Part shown: positions 20,361-32,639 of the stretch, piece by piece
Position numbering within the stretch: the first letter of the stretch is position 1
Layout: each line of letters starts with the position of its first letter
Assembly: GCF_023053635.1 (NCBI RefSeq)
Contig: NC_086179.1
Location: forward strand, 1,006,001 to 1,070,000
Direction: 5' to 3'
Origin: Elgaria multicarinata webbii
Lineage: Eukaryota > Chordata > Lepidosauria > Squamata > Anguidae
Length of the DNA: 64,000 bases
Notes under the pieces: model-generated
What the model saw: only the letters and a program-made list of their open reading frames with translations
Told to the model about the DNA's origin: nothing
The model's database searches: none
Program-made: the position numbers and the translations under genes

Positions 20361-21752
20361 TATAAACTAGCAGGGGCTGAATTAGGAAAAGATGGCACAT
20401 TCAGTGCTGATGCAAACATGAGAAACCCCCTTCTTTCAGGCACCATATGTTTGAAGTGACTGTTTAATTTAATGTGTTGGTTTGTTTTCCATTTTTCTTT
20501 TCTTTCTGTATCTGGAAGAATATTTGTGTTTCATAAACAAATTATGCATTCTGGCCAAGAGTGTCTTTTCATTTTCATTTGGGGGGTGGGGAGGAAGCTG
20601 CTACCTGGTGTCCTTGGGAAGTGCATTGGGGTGATATATGGGGAACACTGACATGCAAAGAAGAATGCTAGAGTACTGCTACTAGAGATGGTGGCATAAG
20701 AGAGAGAAATAAATCCACGCAAATGCCGTTCCTACTGCAAGGCAAACTAAGCTAATTAAGAGTTCGCAACGATTCCATTTTCAGCATAGCTGTGCATCAT
20801 CCAAAAGCCTTTCTTGTCAGCCAGGGGCCTCTGGGCTTGACTCTCATGGTATCTTCAACAGATGGTGTGCATTCAACTGCCCAGTGCTTTAGCTGAACCT
20901 TGAACCACGCACAGTGCTTACATCACTCCCTAATACTGCCTCTAATCAGAAAACAGAGGCAGGGACCTTACATAATTAGGCTTATGTCCAATTAGGGTTT
21001 TCATGGGTGACCACGGGGTGCTACTCCACCTCCAACCAGATGTTGTGTGGCATTCATATAGGATGTCTGTGTGACACTGACTTAACAATGGAAGGCTTTT
21101 ATACTTTAGTGGAATTCATCAGGGTTCGGTCAGGATGCTATGGAATCTGGTAACTCATTAAAAGAAGGGCACCATACCCCTTCTATATTCCACCTGTTTG
21201 TTTGGCTAGAACAAATAGCAGATCCCCCACCCACCCATGGATCTCTTGAGGTCAACATGCCCTTTGCAGAATTTTAGCTGAACTCAGTAGGCAGGTGTTC
21301 CACAGACCGGGAGTAAAGAAAGAACACAAAATCAGGGGGCGGGGCGGGGGGAATGGGAAGTTGCCAGAGGAGGTTGGCCTCATAACAAGCCATGCCCTCA
21401 TTTGATTCTAGGCCAGAATGGTCTCCTCTGAGTAGCAGCAGCTTTTCAAGGCTTCAGGCCCGGGGGGGGGGGGTAGTTCCCTTCCTTTCCCCAGCCCTGG
21501 GATCCTTTACCTTTGGTTTCCGGTGAATCAAACTGAAAACATTCTGTGTGCAAAGGGGTGGTTGCTGCTGCTGCTGCTGCTTCTCCCCCAAGGGGAACAT
21601 GGGCCTGGCTCCCCTCCCCACAACCCCCTGGACCATGGGGCAGCCCATCCCATCCCTTACAGAGCCACCTCTTCCCTGCAATATACCTTCCTGTTGGGCA
21701 TTAAACACTTTGGAATAAGCCCTCCGGCACATCCCAAGGTCTCTAAAAGATG
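20361..21752. other. Intergenic, no gene recognised
   Basis: The first part may still be LINE 3' UTR. The rest shows no coding pattern. A short (CTG)n stretch at 21567-21582 and a G-run at 21461-21473 are the only low-complexity features. Confidence 0.5.
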
Positions 21753-21753
21753 C

Positions 21754-21792
<39 letters not shown>

Positions 21793-22038
21793 TTGCATTT
21801 CATAGAATCATAGAATAGCAGAGTTGGAAGGGGCCTACAAGGCCATCGAGTCCAACCCCCTGCTCAATGCAGGAATCCACCCTAAAGCATCCCTGACAGA
21901 GGGTTCTCCAGCTGCCTCTTGAAGGCCTCTAGTGTGGGAGAGCCCACAACCTCCCTAGGTAACTGATTCCATTGTCGTACTGCTCTAACAGTCAGGACGT
22001 TTTTCCTGATGTCCAGCTGAAGTTTTTCCTGATGTCCA
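21753..22038 (-). mobile_element. (TTTA)n followed by CR1 3' end fragment
   Basis: TTTA units (21753-21794) abut CATAGAATCATAGAATAGCA, the reversed CR1 terminal repeat. The reverse complement of the CR1 ORF2 C-terminus continues to about 22038. It is 5'-truncated. Confidence 0.85.
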
Positions 22039-22604
22039 TCACTTCTATACACCCAACAGCTGAGGCTCTAGGGGAGAGGACCTACTCAGTGGCTTCCCTC
22101 AGGCTCTGACACTTCCTAGGGAAGCCTTTGGCTAGCAGGCAGACACATGTCTAGGTAGGTCTTTGGCCTACTGGGTTGATTGTATTCTCCTGTGGCTGGG
22201 TTGGGGTGTTGTTGTTGACAAGACAGCTCCTTTCTCTCTGCTCCTGCTTTTCTGTCACTTGTTTAACATGGTTTTGATTATTTGATAAGGGCTGGAGGTT
22301 ACAAACCTGGGTGTCGGTTGTGCGTGGGTTAAACAACCCTTGCCTAAAACACGGTCTGGCTTGCTGTGATGTGCAAACTAGGCCTCTATCAGGCAGCATC
22401 CTGTTTTCCGTGTGCCCCTTCACCCATTCAGAAGGGCGGTGCAGCTGGCTGCTATAAAGCTACCACAAGGGCAGAAATAATGTAAAAGAAAGAAGATGTG
22501 AAAAGAAATGAAAAGAAACACAGATAACAAACTGAATGTGAATTTAATCAATGAATCATGAAATAAACGCTGTCTATAATAGTGAACTGCAAAAAATAAG
22601 ATCA

Positions 22605-23390
22605 TCTACAGGGGCCCTTCTCCGTGAGGCAGGTGGCTACTAGGAGGAGGGCTTTCTCCACTGTGGCAATCCGGTTGTGGAATGAGCTCCCCAGAGAGGT
22701 CCGCCTGGCGCCTACACTGTACTCCTTTCGTTGCCAGCTGAAGACCTTTTTATTCTCACAGTATTTTAACACTTAATTTTAACTTAAATTTAAATTTTAC
22801 TGTTCTAACTCTGTATTTTAATCTTATATCAATTTTGCTGCATGGTTTTATCCTGTTTGTGCCTACTCCAAGGGAAGCTCGGAGGATGGCAACAAGGGAG
22901 AGGGCCTTTTCAGTGGTGGCCCCCCGACTGTGGAATGATCTCCCCGATGAGGCTCGCCTGGCGCCAACATTGTTATCTTTTCGGCGCCAGGTCAAGACTT
23001 TTCTCTTCTCCCAGGCATTTTTAACAGCATTTTAACAGCATTTAACAACGTTAAGTTTGTTTTTAATGGACCCCACAATTGTTGTTTTTAAATGGATACT
23101 GTTGTTTTTATACTGTTTTTGTGTGTGTGTGTGTGTTTTTAAATTGTATACTTTTAATGTTTACTATTTTTAAATGTTGTAAACCGCCCAGAGAGCTTCG
23201 GCTGTGGGGCGGTATATAAATGTAATTAAATAAATAAATAAATAAATAATTATACTGTATTTTGTATTTGTGCTTTTAACCCGTTGTTTGTTTTATTATG
23301 GTTTTAATTTTTGTGAACCGCCCAGAGAGCTTTGGCTATTGGGTGGTATAAAAATGTAATAAATAAATAAATAAATAAATAAATAAATAG
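22605..23390 (+). mobile_element. L2-clade LINE 3' end with a second L2 end nested inside
   Basis: Copy 1 (22605-22857 and about 23249-23390) encodes VATRRRAFSTVAIRLWNELP-like sequence. Its UTR is broken after 'ggttttatcctgtttgt' and resumes at 'aattatactgtattttgtat', as shown by the uninterrupted minus-strand copy at 23868-24350. Between these points lies copy 2 (22858-23248). It encodes [20 protein letters not shown] and [14 protein letters not shown] and ends with its own 'agagagcttcggctgtggggcgg' tail and TAAA repeats. Confidence 0.85.
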
Positions 23391-23399
23391 TGTCATGCA

Positions 23400-23719
23400 T
23401 AGGGTGACCCTATGGAAAGGAGGACAGGGCTTCTGTAGCTTTAACAGTTGTATTAAAAAGAGAATTTCAGCAGGGGTCATTGTTATGCATGTTGCACCTA
23501 GTAAAATTCCCTCTTCATCGCAACAGTTAAAGTTGCAGGAGCCCTGCCCTCTTTTGCATCTGGTCAAGAGGGCAGGGCTCCTGCAGCTTTAACTGTTGCG
23601 ATGAAGAGGAAATTTTACTAGGTGCAACATGCATAACAATGACCCCTGCTGAAATTCTCTTTTTAATACAACTGTTAAAGCTACAGAAGCCCTGTCCTCC
23701 TTTCCATAGGGTCACCCTA
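23400..23719. mobile_element. Fold-back (palindromic) hAT-like MITE
   Basis: Two 154-bp arms (23400-23553 and 23566-23719) are reverse complements with only about two mismatches around a 12-bp loop. The ends are TAGGGTGACCCTATGGAAAG. The flanks GTCATGCA (left) and GTCACACA (right) look like an imperfect 8-bp target-site duplication, the length made by hAT transposases. No coding capacity. The arm symmetry is seen directly; the superfamily is inferred. Confidence 0.85.
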
Positions 23720-23867
23720 GTCACACACTAATAAGGCTCACTCCCTCTTTTCCGCTTTAAAGACAGGGTTTTCTGCTTTATGGTTTGCTGGCCTTTGCCG
23801 TGTTGCTTGGTTTGATCTTTTATATTCAATTGGTAGCCTAGTTTTACAGAAGATGCACTGTGGCTCT

Positions 23868-24350
23868 TATTTATTTATTTATTTATTTATTTATTACATT
23901 TTTATACCGCCCAATAGCCGAAGCTCTCTGGGCGGTTCACAAAAATTAAAACCACAGTAAAACACCCAACAGTTTAAAACACAATTACGAAATACAGTAT
24001 AAAAAGCGCAAACAGGATAAAACCACACAGCAAAGTTGATATAAGATTAAAATACAGAGTTAAAACAGTAAAATTTAAATTTAAGTTAAAATTAAGTGTT
24101 AAAATACTGAGTGAATAAAAAGGTCTTCAGCTGGCGACGAAAGCAGTTCAGTGTAGGCGCCAAGCGGACCTCTCTGGGGAGCTCATTCCACAACCGGGGT
24201 GCCACAGCGGAGAAAGCCCTCCTCCTAGTAGCCACCTGCCTCACTTCCTTTGGCAGGGGCTCATGGAGAAGGGCCCCTGTAGATGATCTTAAGGTCCGGG
24301 TAGGTACATATGGGAGGAGGCTCTTCCTTTTAGCTAAAAAGGCATCGTGT
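23868..24350 (-). mobile_element. L2-clade LINE 3' end
   Basis: It begins with TTTA repeats and 'ataccgcccaatagccgaag', the reversed L2 tail. It then gives on the minus strand the L2 C-terminus ([21 protein letters not shown]-like; YVPTRTLRSSTGAL-like). It is 5'-truncated and lies in inverted orientation to the L2 copies at 22605-23390, across the fold-back element. Confidence 0.85.
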
Positions 24351-26325
24351 TACATTTTCACATAAGAGCGGATGTTTTGGGGGCTGCCCATGGTGCTGTG
24401 CGTGAGCCACACTTCCATCTGCACAGATGGAGACTCAGCCCCTTCCAGCCCCAGATGCTTGTACCTCAGCAAGGAAGCCCCCAAGTTGTGGCCAGCACCT
24501 CTGCAGCTGGCCCAGCTCTGGGGGCCCAAGCCACGGGCCTTTGCAGCCAGACAGAGGAAGGAGCTGCCTGGCCATAGGGGCAGTGTGGCTGGAGCGTCCC
24601 ACCCCCTCCCTCTCCCCAGCCTTCCTGATCCCCTCCTCCTCTTCAGTGCTGACTTGGCAAAGTGTGTGTGTGTGGCAGCGGGGGTGGGTGAGTGGGTGTC
24701 GGCTTGAAAGGCACCTCTGGCCCCCAGAGGAGGAGGGGAGGAAGGGGGGCTTCTGTCTGTCTTGCCAGGAGGGGCCTGGCCTTGGCTCCAGTCCAAGGGA
24801 GCAGCTCCCACCGGCGTCCTCCTGTAACCTTCCCGCACTGCTACAGAGCTCGGGATGCGATTCATGTCACAGCAAGAGGCCAGGTGGGGACTCTGCTCTT
24901 GCACCTGGGAGTGAGGGAAGGGGAGGGGGAGCCTCCCTCTGCCTCCCCACACCATGGTGGGAAGTAACAAGGCAGCCCCACCAGTCACGCACGCAGGCAC
25001 CTCGGAACAGGAAGAAGATGCAGCCGGCAAGCTGCCTTCTTCCTTCTCAGGGACCGTATCCACACTAACTCATAGCTCTTTATTTTAACTGCCCAGTAAG
25101 CAAAGCTCTCTGCACTGTGCATCGTACTTTAAAAATATAAAATACTGACATTTTAAAAAAACAACACCCCTAAGGAGGATTGATCCACCACCTAGCCAGC
25201 AAGATGAGTCCCTGGTCTCCGCACAGGGCCCAGACAGAGCAAGTCTTCTGCTGCTGCAGGGGAAACTGAGTAAGGGCCCATCTGAAAAGCCTTGCACTTT
25301 TGAAGGCAGCAGGGTCTCATCCAGATAGGGCTGCCCACCCACCCCTGGGGACACCACTGTGAGACAGGTACCTGCTTCTCGCTCCATCAGACTAGCTTGT
25401 TTCTCAAACTTGAACAGGTGTATCTGAGATCCACCAGATCAAGAGAGAATACAACAACTTTAAGGACAGAGCCCACTTGGGGATGGAGCTGCAAATCTTG
25501 ACCAAGTGTTTTCGCTAAAAGAATTAAAGCATATGGGTCGTGGTCTCGGAAACTTCTCTCCAGCCAGACAACACAAATATGTTATCAAGGAACACATTTT
25601 TATTGCTCAAACAATCTAAGGGAACAACAGACTTTAGCTAAGATAAAGCAGATCACAAACATCCCTAAATACACACAAGTTATAATCCCTAAAAGTTACA
25701 ATGAGGACAGTAGCAGGCATATTGGTAACAGAGGGAAACCTCAGCTCCTCTCAAATCTAACCGTCGGCATTATTAATATTATTTATTTATATAGCACCAT
25801 CAATGTACATGGTGCATCAGAGGTTCATATTCGCCTAAGTGGAGGGCGAAGCTGGCCTGAGTGGTGTGGTGGGTTTCTCGCTCTCCCAGGATCTCTCCCC
25901 CCAACCGATGAAACCCTGGCCTTCTATCACCCTTAGTTTCGGACCTGGTCATACCACCCTTCCCATGTTCTCAGCATGGCCTGCAGCACCCAGAAAAAGT
26001 ATCCCTGCTAAATTTATCTTCCTGTTGTTTCTGTTTGTTCGTGGCAGCCTCCCTCTGCTTCAAAGAAGATATTCCATCGCCGGTAGAATGTCACACCACC
26101 TACAGCCGGAACTAGCCACACCCACGAGATCCAACAAATGTTTATCCCTTCTACTCACTACTCTGCAGATTCCACACTGCAGGCTTTACGCAAGCAAAGG
26201 CTCCGGCAACAACGAAGATGGAGCCAGACCAACTCACTAGTTCAACAGTCTGGTGGGAGGAGAAGTGAAAGGTCCCTGAGATACTCTGGGCCATCACAAT
26301 GGATGCTGGGATGCTTCAATGGCAC
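24351..26325. other. Intergenic, no gene recognised
   Basis: GC-rich first half without a recognisable coding domain. A short minus-strand LINE tail at 25775-25825 (tatttatatagcaccatcaatgtacatggt) is shared with 53845-53905 and 57793-57888. Otherwise nothing definite. Confidence 0.5.
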
Positions 26326-26360
26326 ACCCACCCCACCCCACCCCACCCCACCCCACCCCA
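26326..26360. repeat. (CCCCA)n tandem repeat
   Basis: About seven CCCCA units are followed by a (GCT)n run at 26369-26386. Confidence 0.95.
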
Positions 26361-26493
26361 AGAGGTGGCTGCTGCTGCTGCTGCTGCCCTAAGCAGCCCT
26401 CTGGTTTATGCCACCTGCTTGGCCCTGACCAACCAGACAGCCTTCCTACCCCCACAGTAGGGCCAGCCCCCTGCTCTAAGGACATAAGGAAAG

Positions 26494-26665
26494 CCCTGAT
26501 GCTGGGTCAGGCCAAGGGCCCAGTCCAGCATTCTGTTCACACAGTGTCCAACCAGCTGCCCATGGTTAGCTCAGGACAGGGGTGCAAAAATACCCCCCAC
26601 GCCACCCACGCTCCCCAGCAACTGGTGCACCTAAGTATACTGCCTCCGATATCGGAGGTAGCATA
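26494..26665 (-). mobile_element. CR1/L3-like LINE 3' UTR fragment
   Basis: 'gctgggtcaggccaagggcc', 'cagcattctgttcacacagt' and 'cacgctccccagcaactggt' match the family present at 1813-2005 and, reversed, at 38060-38460. Confidence 0.75.
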
Positions 26666-26785
26666 TAATTGTAATGCCTGTGTCCGAGGGCCTTGGAATG
26701 TTGGCTGAATTAAGCAGGGGGGGCAAAGAATGGAGCCTGGGAAGAGCAAAAAGGTGTGTTGAAAAAGGGTGGTTGAGTTGGGAGA

Positions 26786-26966
26786 GAGGAGGAGGAGGAG
26801 GAGGAGGAGGAGGAGGAGGAGGAGGAGGAGGAGGAGGGACAAATGAACAAGGTCAGAAGGAAGAAGAAGAAGAAGAAGAAGAAGAAGAAGAAGAAGAAGA
26901 AGAAGAAGAAGAAGAAGAAGAAGAAGAAGAAGAAGAAGAAGAAGAAGAAGAAGAAGAAGAAGAAGA
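26786..26966. repeat. (GGA)n and (GAA)n polypurine tracts
   Basis: GGA units run from 26786 to 26837, a 20-bp spacer follows, and GAA units run from about 26857 to 26966 (about 36 units). One strand is almost purely purine for 180 bp. Open frames across it encode only homopolymers and are not genes. Confidence 0.98.
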
Positions 26967-27356
26967 CAGGCAGCAGTTTACTGAAGAGGGCACCTCCGCA
27001 AGAGAGACAAGCGAATAGGGACACACCTCTGTTGCTAGTCCAGTAAACCTGACCCTGGAACCTGAAAGAGACCTGTGGGAAGGAGACAAGGGTTGAATAG
27101 AGCTGATTCAGAGTGATGTTCCTTGTTTTGTTCATGTTAGTATTTCTTAAATCTTCTTAAATTCTGTTACATATTTATTTCACTGGTCTCTGGAGTGATT
27201 GCAATCTGCTTCTCCTCATCCTGGTCATAGAAACCTGAGACATGACACAGTCATCACGACGAGTAGCCGTTGGTAGCCTTCTCCTCCCCTTTGAAAGCCA
27301 CTGAAACTCATGGGCATCATTTGTACGGGGGTCACCAGACTGGATCTGCAGGAGCC

Positions 27357-27419
27357 CTCCTCCTCCTCCTCCTCCTCCTCCTCCTCCTCCTCCTCCTCCT
27401 CCTCCTCCTCCTCCTCCTG
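27357..27419. repeat. (TCC)n polypyrimidine tract
   Basis: About 20 TCC units, the reverse complement of the GGA tract 520 bp upstream. Confidence 0.98.
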
Positions 27420-30400
27420 TCTTTAAGGAGAGGACCGCTCTTCTCTGCAAGGCTGCTCCCTGGCCAAGGCCGTCCCCTGGGCACCTGCTGGGTATTGGTG
27501 GCCACTGGTGGGGGGCCAAAGGCCCACCCGCAGGGAGGACATGTGCAGAGCGGCAGCAGCAGCAGCAGGAGGCAGCCCCAGGCCAGCCGCATCTCAAGAC
27601 TCACCAGGCTTCCAAGGGCTGCTCCTGCCTTCCTGCTACCACCACAGAACCAGCTCCATCACCAGCTCAGTACTGCAGTACGGATGCCGGGATATCCGGG
27701 ATTTTATTTGCGGCTGAGGGAGCGTTCCAGCTTGCTGGGAAGAGGCGTTCCATCCCGTTGTGAAAGGGAATTTGGTGCGTGCTTGGCACAGCCCTTCTGC
27801 AAAGGTTACAGACCTGCAGGCCGGCCCTGAGACTGAGGGAGGGAGGCCGGCCGGCCGTTGTCAAAGCCTCTTTGCATGGGGAGCAAAGGCCAGGAGGGAG
27901 AAGCGCACCCACAGCAGCTGCCCCTCCACAGGGCCTTGGCGTAGCCTCTGAGAGCCATGTGCAAGAGTCCCTAAAGCACATTCCAAGCAGGGGCAAAGGT
28001 GCGCGCACGCGGCTTGGCCAAAATGTAGGCAGAAGAGAAAACAAGGGTGCCAGGAAGATGGAAACCCCAGGGATTGCAGGCAAAGGGAGCTGCGTTTCCC
28101 GAAAGCTCAAGGGAGGCGTCTTTGTGGGACGACCGCAGAAGGAGTGCCTAGCCTAGCGTTGGGGCCCTTTATCTCTCCACTTCCTGATGGGTTGCAGCTC
28201 AGCCGGGAGATGCACCATCCGGAGATAAGGTGCTGGGCAGAAGGCAGCCATCCCTCGTGGGTGTCATGCCCTGTGCAAAGAGCGAGACCAGGTGGGTCTG
28301 ACTCCCTCCCCACTCCCCGGTCCCAGGTCCAAGAGCAGAGCGAGGAACTTGGTTAACTTAGCCTGATTTCCCACAGCATCCTTCTAAGCATTTGACACAA
28401 TTATCTCAGTAATCCTGAAAATAGCCCACTACAGTAGGCCCAAATTATTATGCCCATATTGCAGGGGAAGGGGGAGAAGACTGAGGGTGAGAGAGGAGAA
28501 GAGTAGCTCTGGGCTCAGCCTTCCCCTCTTCCCTGCCCTGGTTCCCACTGGCAGCCAGAACAGCACGGCCCTGCACGAGTTTGGGCACAGCTACCGAACT
28601 CAAGGCAAGGGTCTCCCTTGGGGGGGGGGGCTCCTCGGTGACTGGAGCCACCCGACGCAGCCCTAGCGCACGTCCCCTGTCGGTGTCCAGCGGGGCCGGG
28701 ACTTACATTGCTGTGTAGAGAGCCGAGGCGGAGGCGGCCTGCAGGCACAGTGACATCAGCAGGCAGCTGTTAAGTTGCAGCTGGCATCTGCGCAGCAACC
28801 CTGGGTCAGAGGAGGATACGCCGAGTGTGAACACCAGCCAAGCCCTGGGCCCCTCCTGAGAGGGCCTGGCAAGCGGCCAAGGCAGGAGGGGGAGGCGCTG
28901 CAAGGGAGGCAGGCCTGTCCCAGGAGAAAGCAGGCCTGGGGCCGCCCCCCTCCTCGGCTGTCTTCCCCAGGGAGATCACCTGGAGTGGGGAAGGGCCAAG
29001 AAGAGGCAGCGCCCCGCTGCTGCTACAGACCTGGAGCTTCCGGGGCCCTGGAGAGTGCAGTGTTGCGAGGCCACCTGGCCTGTGTAGGGGGGAACCTTGT
29101 GCCCCTCCCCAGCCGCTCCCCCGGGCCTTGCTTTGCCCACCTTGTGAAGCCTGTGAGCCCCTCCAGAGTTCCACCACACAAAGGCACGCCCATCCATCCA
29201 TCCTGGTGCCACTGGTGAAGGACTGCCCAGCCCTTCAGAGGAGTGCCAAGGATCTCAGAGCCCAGCCGGGCGGAATCTCAGAGCCCCAGGAGGGTTTTTC
29301 CAGCAGTTGTGGCATTGGGGATGGGGCAGAAGGGGCTCCTGCCCAGTGCTGCCCAGTTTGGGCAAAGCAGGCTTCCTTCGGTGAAGTCAGAGAGTCTGAT
29401 CTTCCTGGTGCAGAACGCTGATTTTTTACTACGAAGTTCAAGCGGAGCCCTGGGGCTAGAAGTGCAGCTGTGCTGCTTCGAAGAGCTGGCCCTCACCACG
29501 TCCACGTCTGGGGGGTGGGGGTGGGGGAGACCGAACTCTCCACTTAATATCACGTCATTGTTGTGCAGGTGGACTCTAATCCCCAAGAGCTTCGACCATC
29601 ATGCAAGCCGCGCCGGCTCATGGTTTTGGAGGGCCCTTGGGGCCCCTCCACGGGGCCCCTCCCTCAGGGAGTCCCCCTTCTCTCCGCCAAAGTCACCAGC
29701 TGTTCTTTCTCCCCATCTGCTTTCTCCCCGTTGCTCCCCCTGGCTTGCTTGACAGGCAGGGGTCCAGGCAGTAAGGGGGCTGGGGCATCCCTGCTGCCCC
29801 TTCCCGCCCCATCTGTTGCGTAGGCCAGGATGAGGTGTTAGAAAAGTCCTGCTCAAAAGTAGAATCCTAGAAGTGGGAAGGTCCTTACTGCATTGTCCTT
29901 GTAAGTCATTCTGCTGTGAAGTTATTAGAGACAGATAAATGGACACATTGTTCTAGAATAAAGCCCATCAGCCTCTGCCTCCCCTGAGCACTGGAAACTC
30001 AGAGGACACAGGCGAAGCTGAGAGCAACAGCCCTCTGCCTTCTGGTGCACCGGAAGCCACCAGAAGCACAGGCGAAGAAACCAGCCCAGAGTGAGTACTC
30101 AGCCCAACATTTAAGGGGCACTAAAGTTAAATTGGATAAGCAAAACTAATGAACTTACATTTGTGTGAAGATTGTGTAGCTGTAATTTTGATAATTCTCA
30201 TCCTGTTCACAAGTTTCTTACTTTGGTGGTTCCAAGTGATTCTTTAATTGCCATGGCAAATGTCTTTAAGAAAGAATTTTGCCTACATTTGTGCCTTATA
30301 CCACTCATAAGTAATTTGACTTCACTCCACAATTGCCAAACGGGCAGAGGAGCACGCAGGTTGCCACAGGGAGGGCGAAGAGCCACTCCAGGGCATGGGC

Positions 30401-31410
30401 TCTTGACCGTGGGCCCCCGCTGGGGTGAGGGGGCCCCTCGGCTGAGGCCCAGCTAAGCCTACACCTGGCACTAGCCCTGCTCCTCACGGAGCCCACCCAG
30501 AGCCGAGGAGGAGGGCTTTGGCACCACCAAGGCTGCACCGCCCTCCCCAGCAGCCGCCGCCTCCACCTCTGACTTCACCCCTTCGGCCACCCCTGCAACA
30601 CTGTGCCCAGGCCCTGCTGGCAGCCCCACGACTGATCGTGACGCAGAGGCTGCCTGACGCCCGACTCCAGGAGGAGCACGGAGAAGAGGCGCCACAGCCG
30701 CACTGCGGGGAGAAGAGGGATCCTGCTGCCTTGTTGGGGGGCCCTCAGGATTCTCCACCCCAGGCAAGCAGGAGGGTTTGGCGCCCCTGGAAGTGTCCCT
30801 GCCTTGCAGACGGTGGAGGAAGATGGCACGGAGGCAACGCCAGAGGAGCAAAGTGGCTTGATGTCAGCTATGATGTGGGCACTGGCGGCCAGGGGTGGGG
30901 GGTGGGCTTTCACCACAACTGGGTTATGTTTCAGGATGGGAGATCTCAGTCCTTCAGGCGCTGGGCCAGGCTGTGAGTTGGCCAGCCCCTCGCAGCCTGG
31001 CAGGGATGTTGCCTGGGCTGGCTAGGGGATGCCAGGCACAGGCCAGGCCCTCCAGTGTGAGGGCCGGAAGCCTGCCTCCTTCCGCATGAGGGCTGCCTTC
31101 CCTCTGGGGTCATCTATGGGGGGCTGCGCTCTGGCCAAGAGTGGGACTGAAGGCTTTCTCTCTCTCCCTCTCTCTCTCCCTCCCTCCCTCTCTCTCTCTC
31201 TCCTGCTGACAACCCCACTCTCTCTCACACACCTTTTCACCCTTTTCTCTCTCTCTGACACCTCTTCTCCCCACCCTCTCCCTGAAGCCCCTTCTTTCTC
31301 AGTTGCACACCTCTTTGACCCCCGTTTTGAAATTAGATCAAGCAATGCAGGAACTTGGGCCGAAAGCCACAGATTCACACACCCCTCATCTAGAATCATA
31401 GGAAGCGGCC
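27420..31410. other. Intergenic, no gene recognised
   Basis: Moderately GC-rich DNA with scattered short open frames lacking any domain. A CT-rich stretch (31156-31205) precedes the second TIR element. One MIR-like SINE is annotated separately. Confidence 0.5.
28372..28475 (+). mobile_element. MIR-like CORE-SINE fragment
   Basis: 'atctcagtaatcctgaaaat', 'tattatgcccatattgcagg' and 'gaagactgaggg' follow the MIR core order (TTTAATCCTCACAA..., TTATTATCCCCATTTTACAG, GAAACTGAGG). Old and diverged. Confidence 0.65.
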
Positions 31411-31784
31411 AAGGCCGGTGCCAGACTATTTTGCGCCCAAGGCAAGGTGAGCTACTTTCACCCCCCCACCCAGCCCCAAAAATGCCAACTTTGATTTTTA
31501 AGAACATATGTTTCCTGGAAAAAATATGAACCACAAAACTTGAACCTGCTAAATTTATTTTAAAGTGCAAGAAATACGTCATGCCAATTATAGCAAACAA
31601 ATTGGAAAGGAACGTCTATGGGTCTAAAATGCATTATTTAGTAGGAATATCACCTCCAAATCATCCCCTTCCAACTCACACACGTGCACACACACACACA
31701 CTCAGCATCACTCACTCCAAACAAACACACGCGTGAACACATGCATTCACTCAAAGACCCCATGATGCACCCCATTCACCCATA

Positions 31785-31836
<52 letters not shown>

Positions 31837-32047
31837 GGGCATGTTCCGGAAGTCTAAACATGGAGCCGTCCTACCCCCACGCCAGCGTTCCTGGCTTCGC
31901 TTCAGCTAGGCGGGCCCGGGGCGCAATCTCACCTGCCCAGGCCCAGCTGAATCCTCGGGCCGGGCCGGCTCACAGCCAAGCCAGGCCGGCTCTTAGCTTG
32001 GCGCTCTAGGCGGCCGCCTGAGTGGCCTCTACGGTAGCACCGGCCTT
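31411..32047 (-). mobile_element. TIR-bearing non-autonomous DNA element, copy 2 (inverted)
   Basis: It begins AAGGCCGGTGCC and ends GGTAGCACCGGCCTT, terminal inverted repeats of about 11-12 bp. On the minus strand its blocks follow the same order as the copy at 17708-18545. A (TC)n run at 31787-31833 has expanded inside it. Confidence 0.75.
31787..31833. repeat. (TC)n microsatellite
   Basis: About 23 uninterrupted TC units inside the TIR element. Confidence 0.97.
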
Positions 32048-32639
32048 AGAAATGGCTGCTGCTGCTACTGCCGCCACGCATACACTGCCTCTTCCTCCTC
32101 TGGTCCTGGCTCTCTGGGCATAAGCAGAAGGCAGGTGTGGTCCAGAAAGGGACTTGCAAAGCTAATCTGAAATTAGCCAGTCAGCCAGGCCACAGGCTGC
32201 CAGGCAAGGACACAACAGCAAGCCAGGAAACGAAATGCTGTGGGGCGGGTAGAGGCAAAATTAATTTGCCCCACAAATCTCCCCTGGTACATTTTGATGG
32301 TGACTATTTGTCATTCACAGTATCTGACAGTTTTGCGTGCCAACTGTCAGTCTTTGAAGTATCCCACCCATGACGTGCAATTCAGTTTAATTTTATATGC
32401 ACGCAGGTATTCAATCTCAACAGGATAATTTTTGACATCAGAATGTGATTCTGAATTTTTAGTGTAAAATTTCAAGGTCGTGGGGAGCAGACAGTCAGCC
32501 ACCCTCCCTCTCCATACCTATGCAGAGAGGGCAGGAGGGCTACAAAAAACCCATCCCGTTGGTTGGTTGGTTTGTTAATTTATTTGTTTACTACATTTCT
32601 ATTCCACCGTTTTTCCCCTTGCAAGGGACCCAAGGCGGC

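Noticed and set aside
26674-27135. Frames encoding poly-Glu, poly-Lys, poly-Ser or poly-Phe
   Set aside because: They only translate the GGA/GAA microsatellites.
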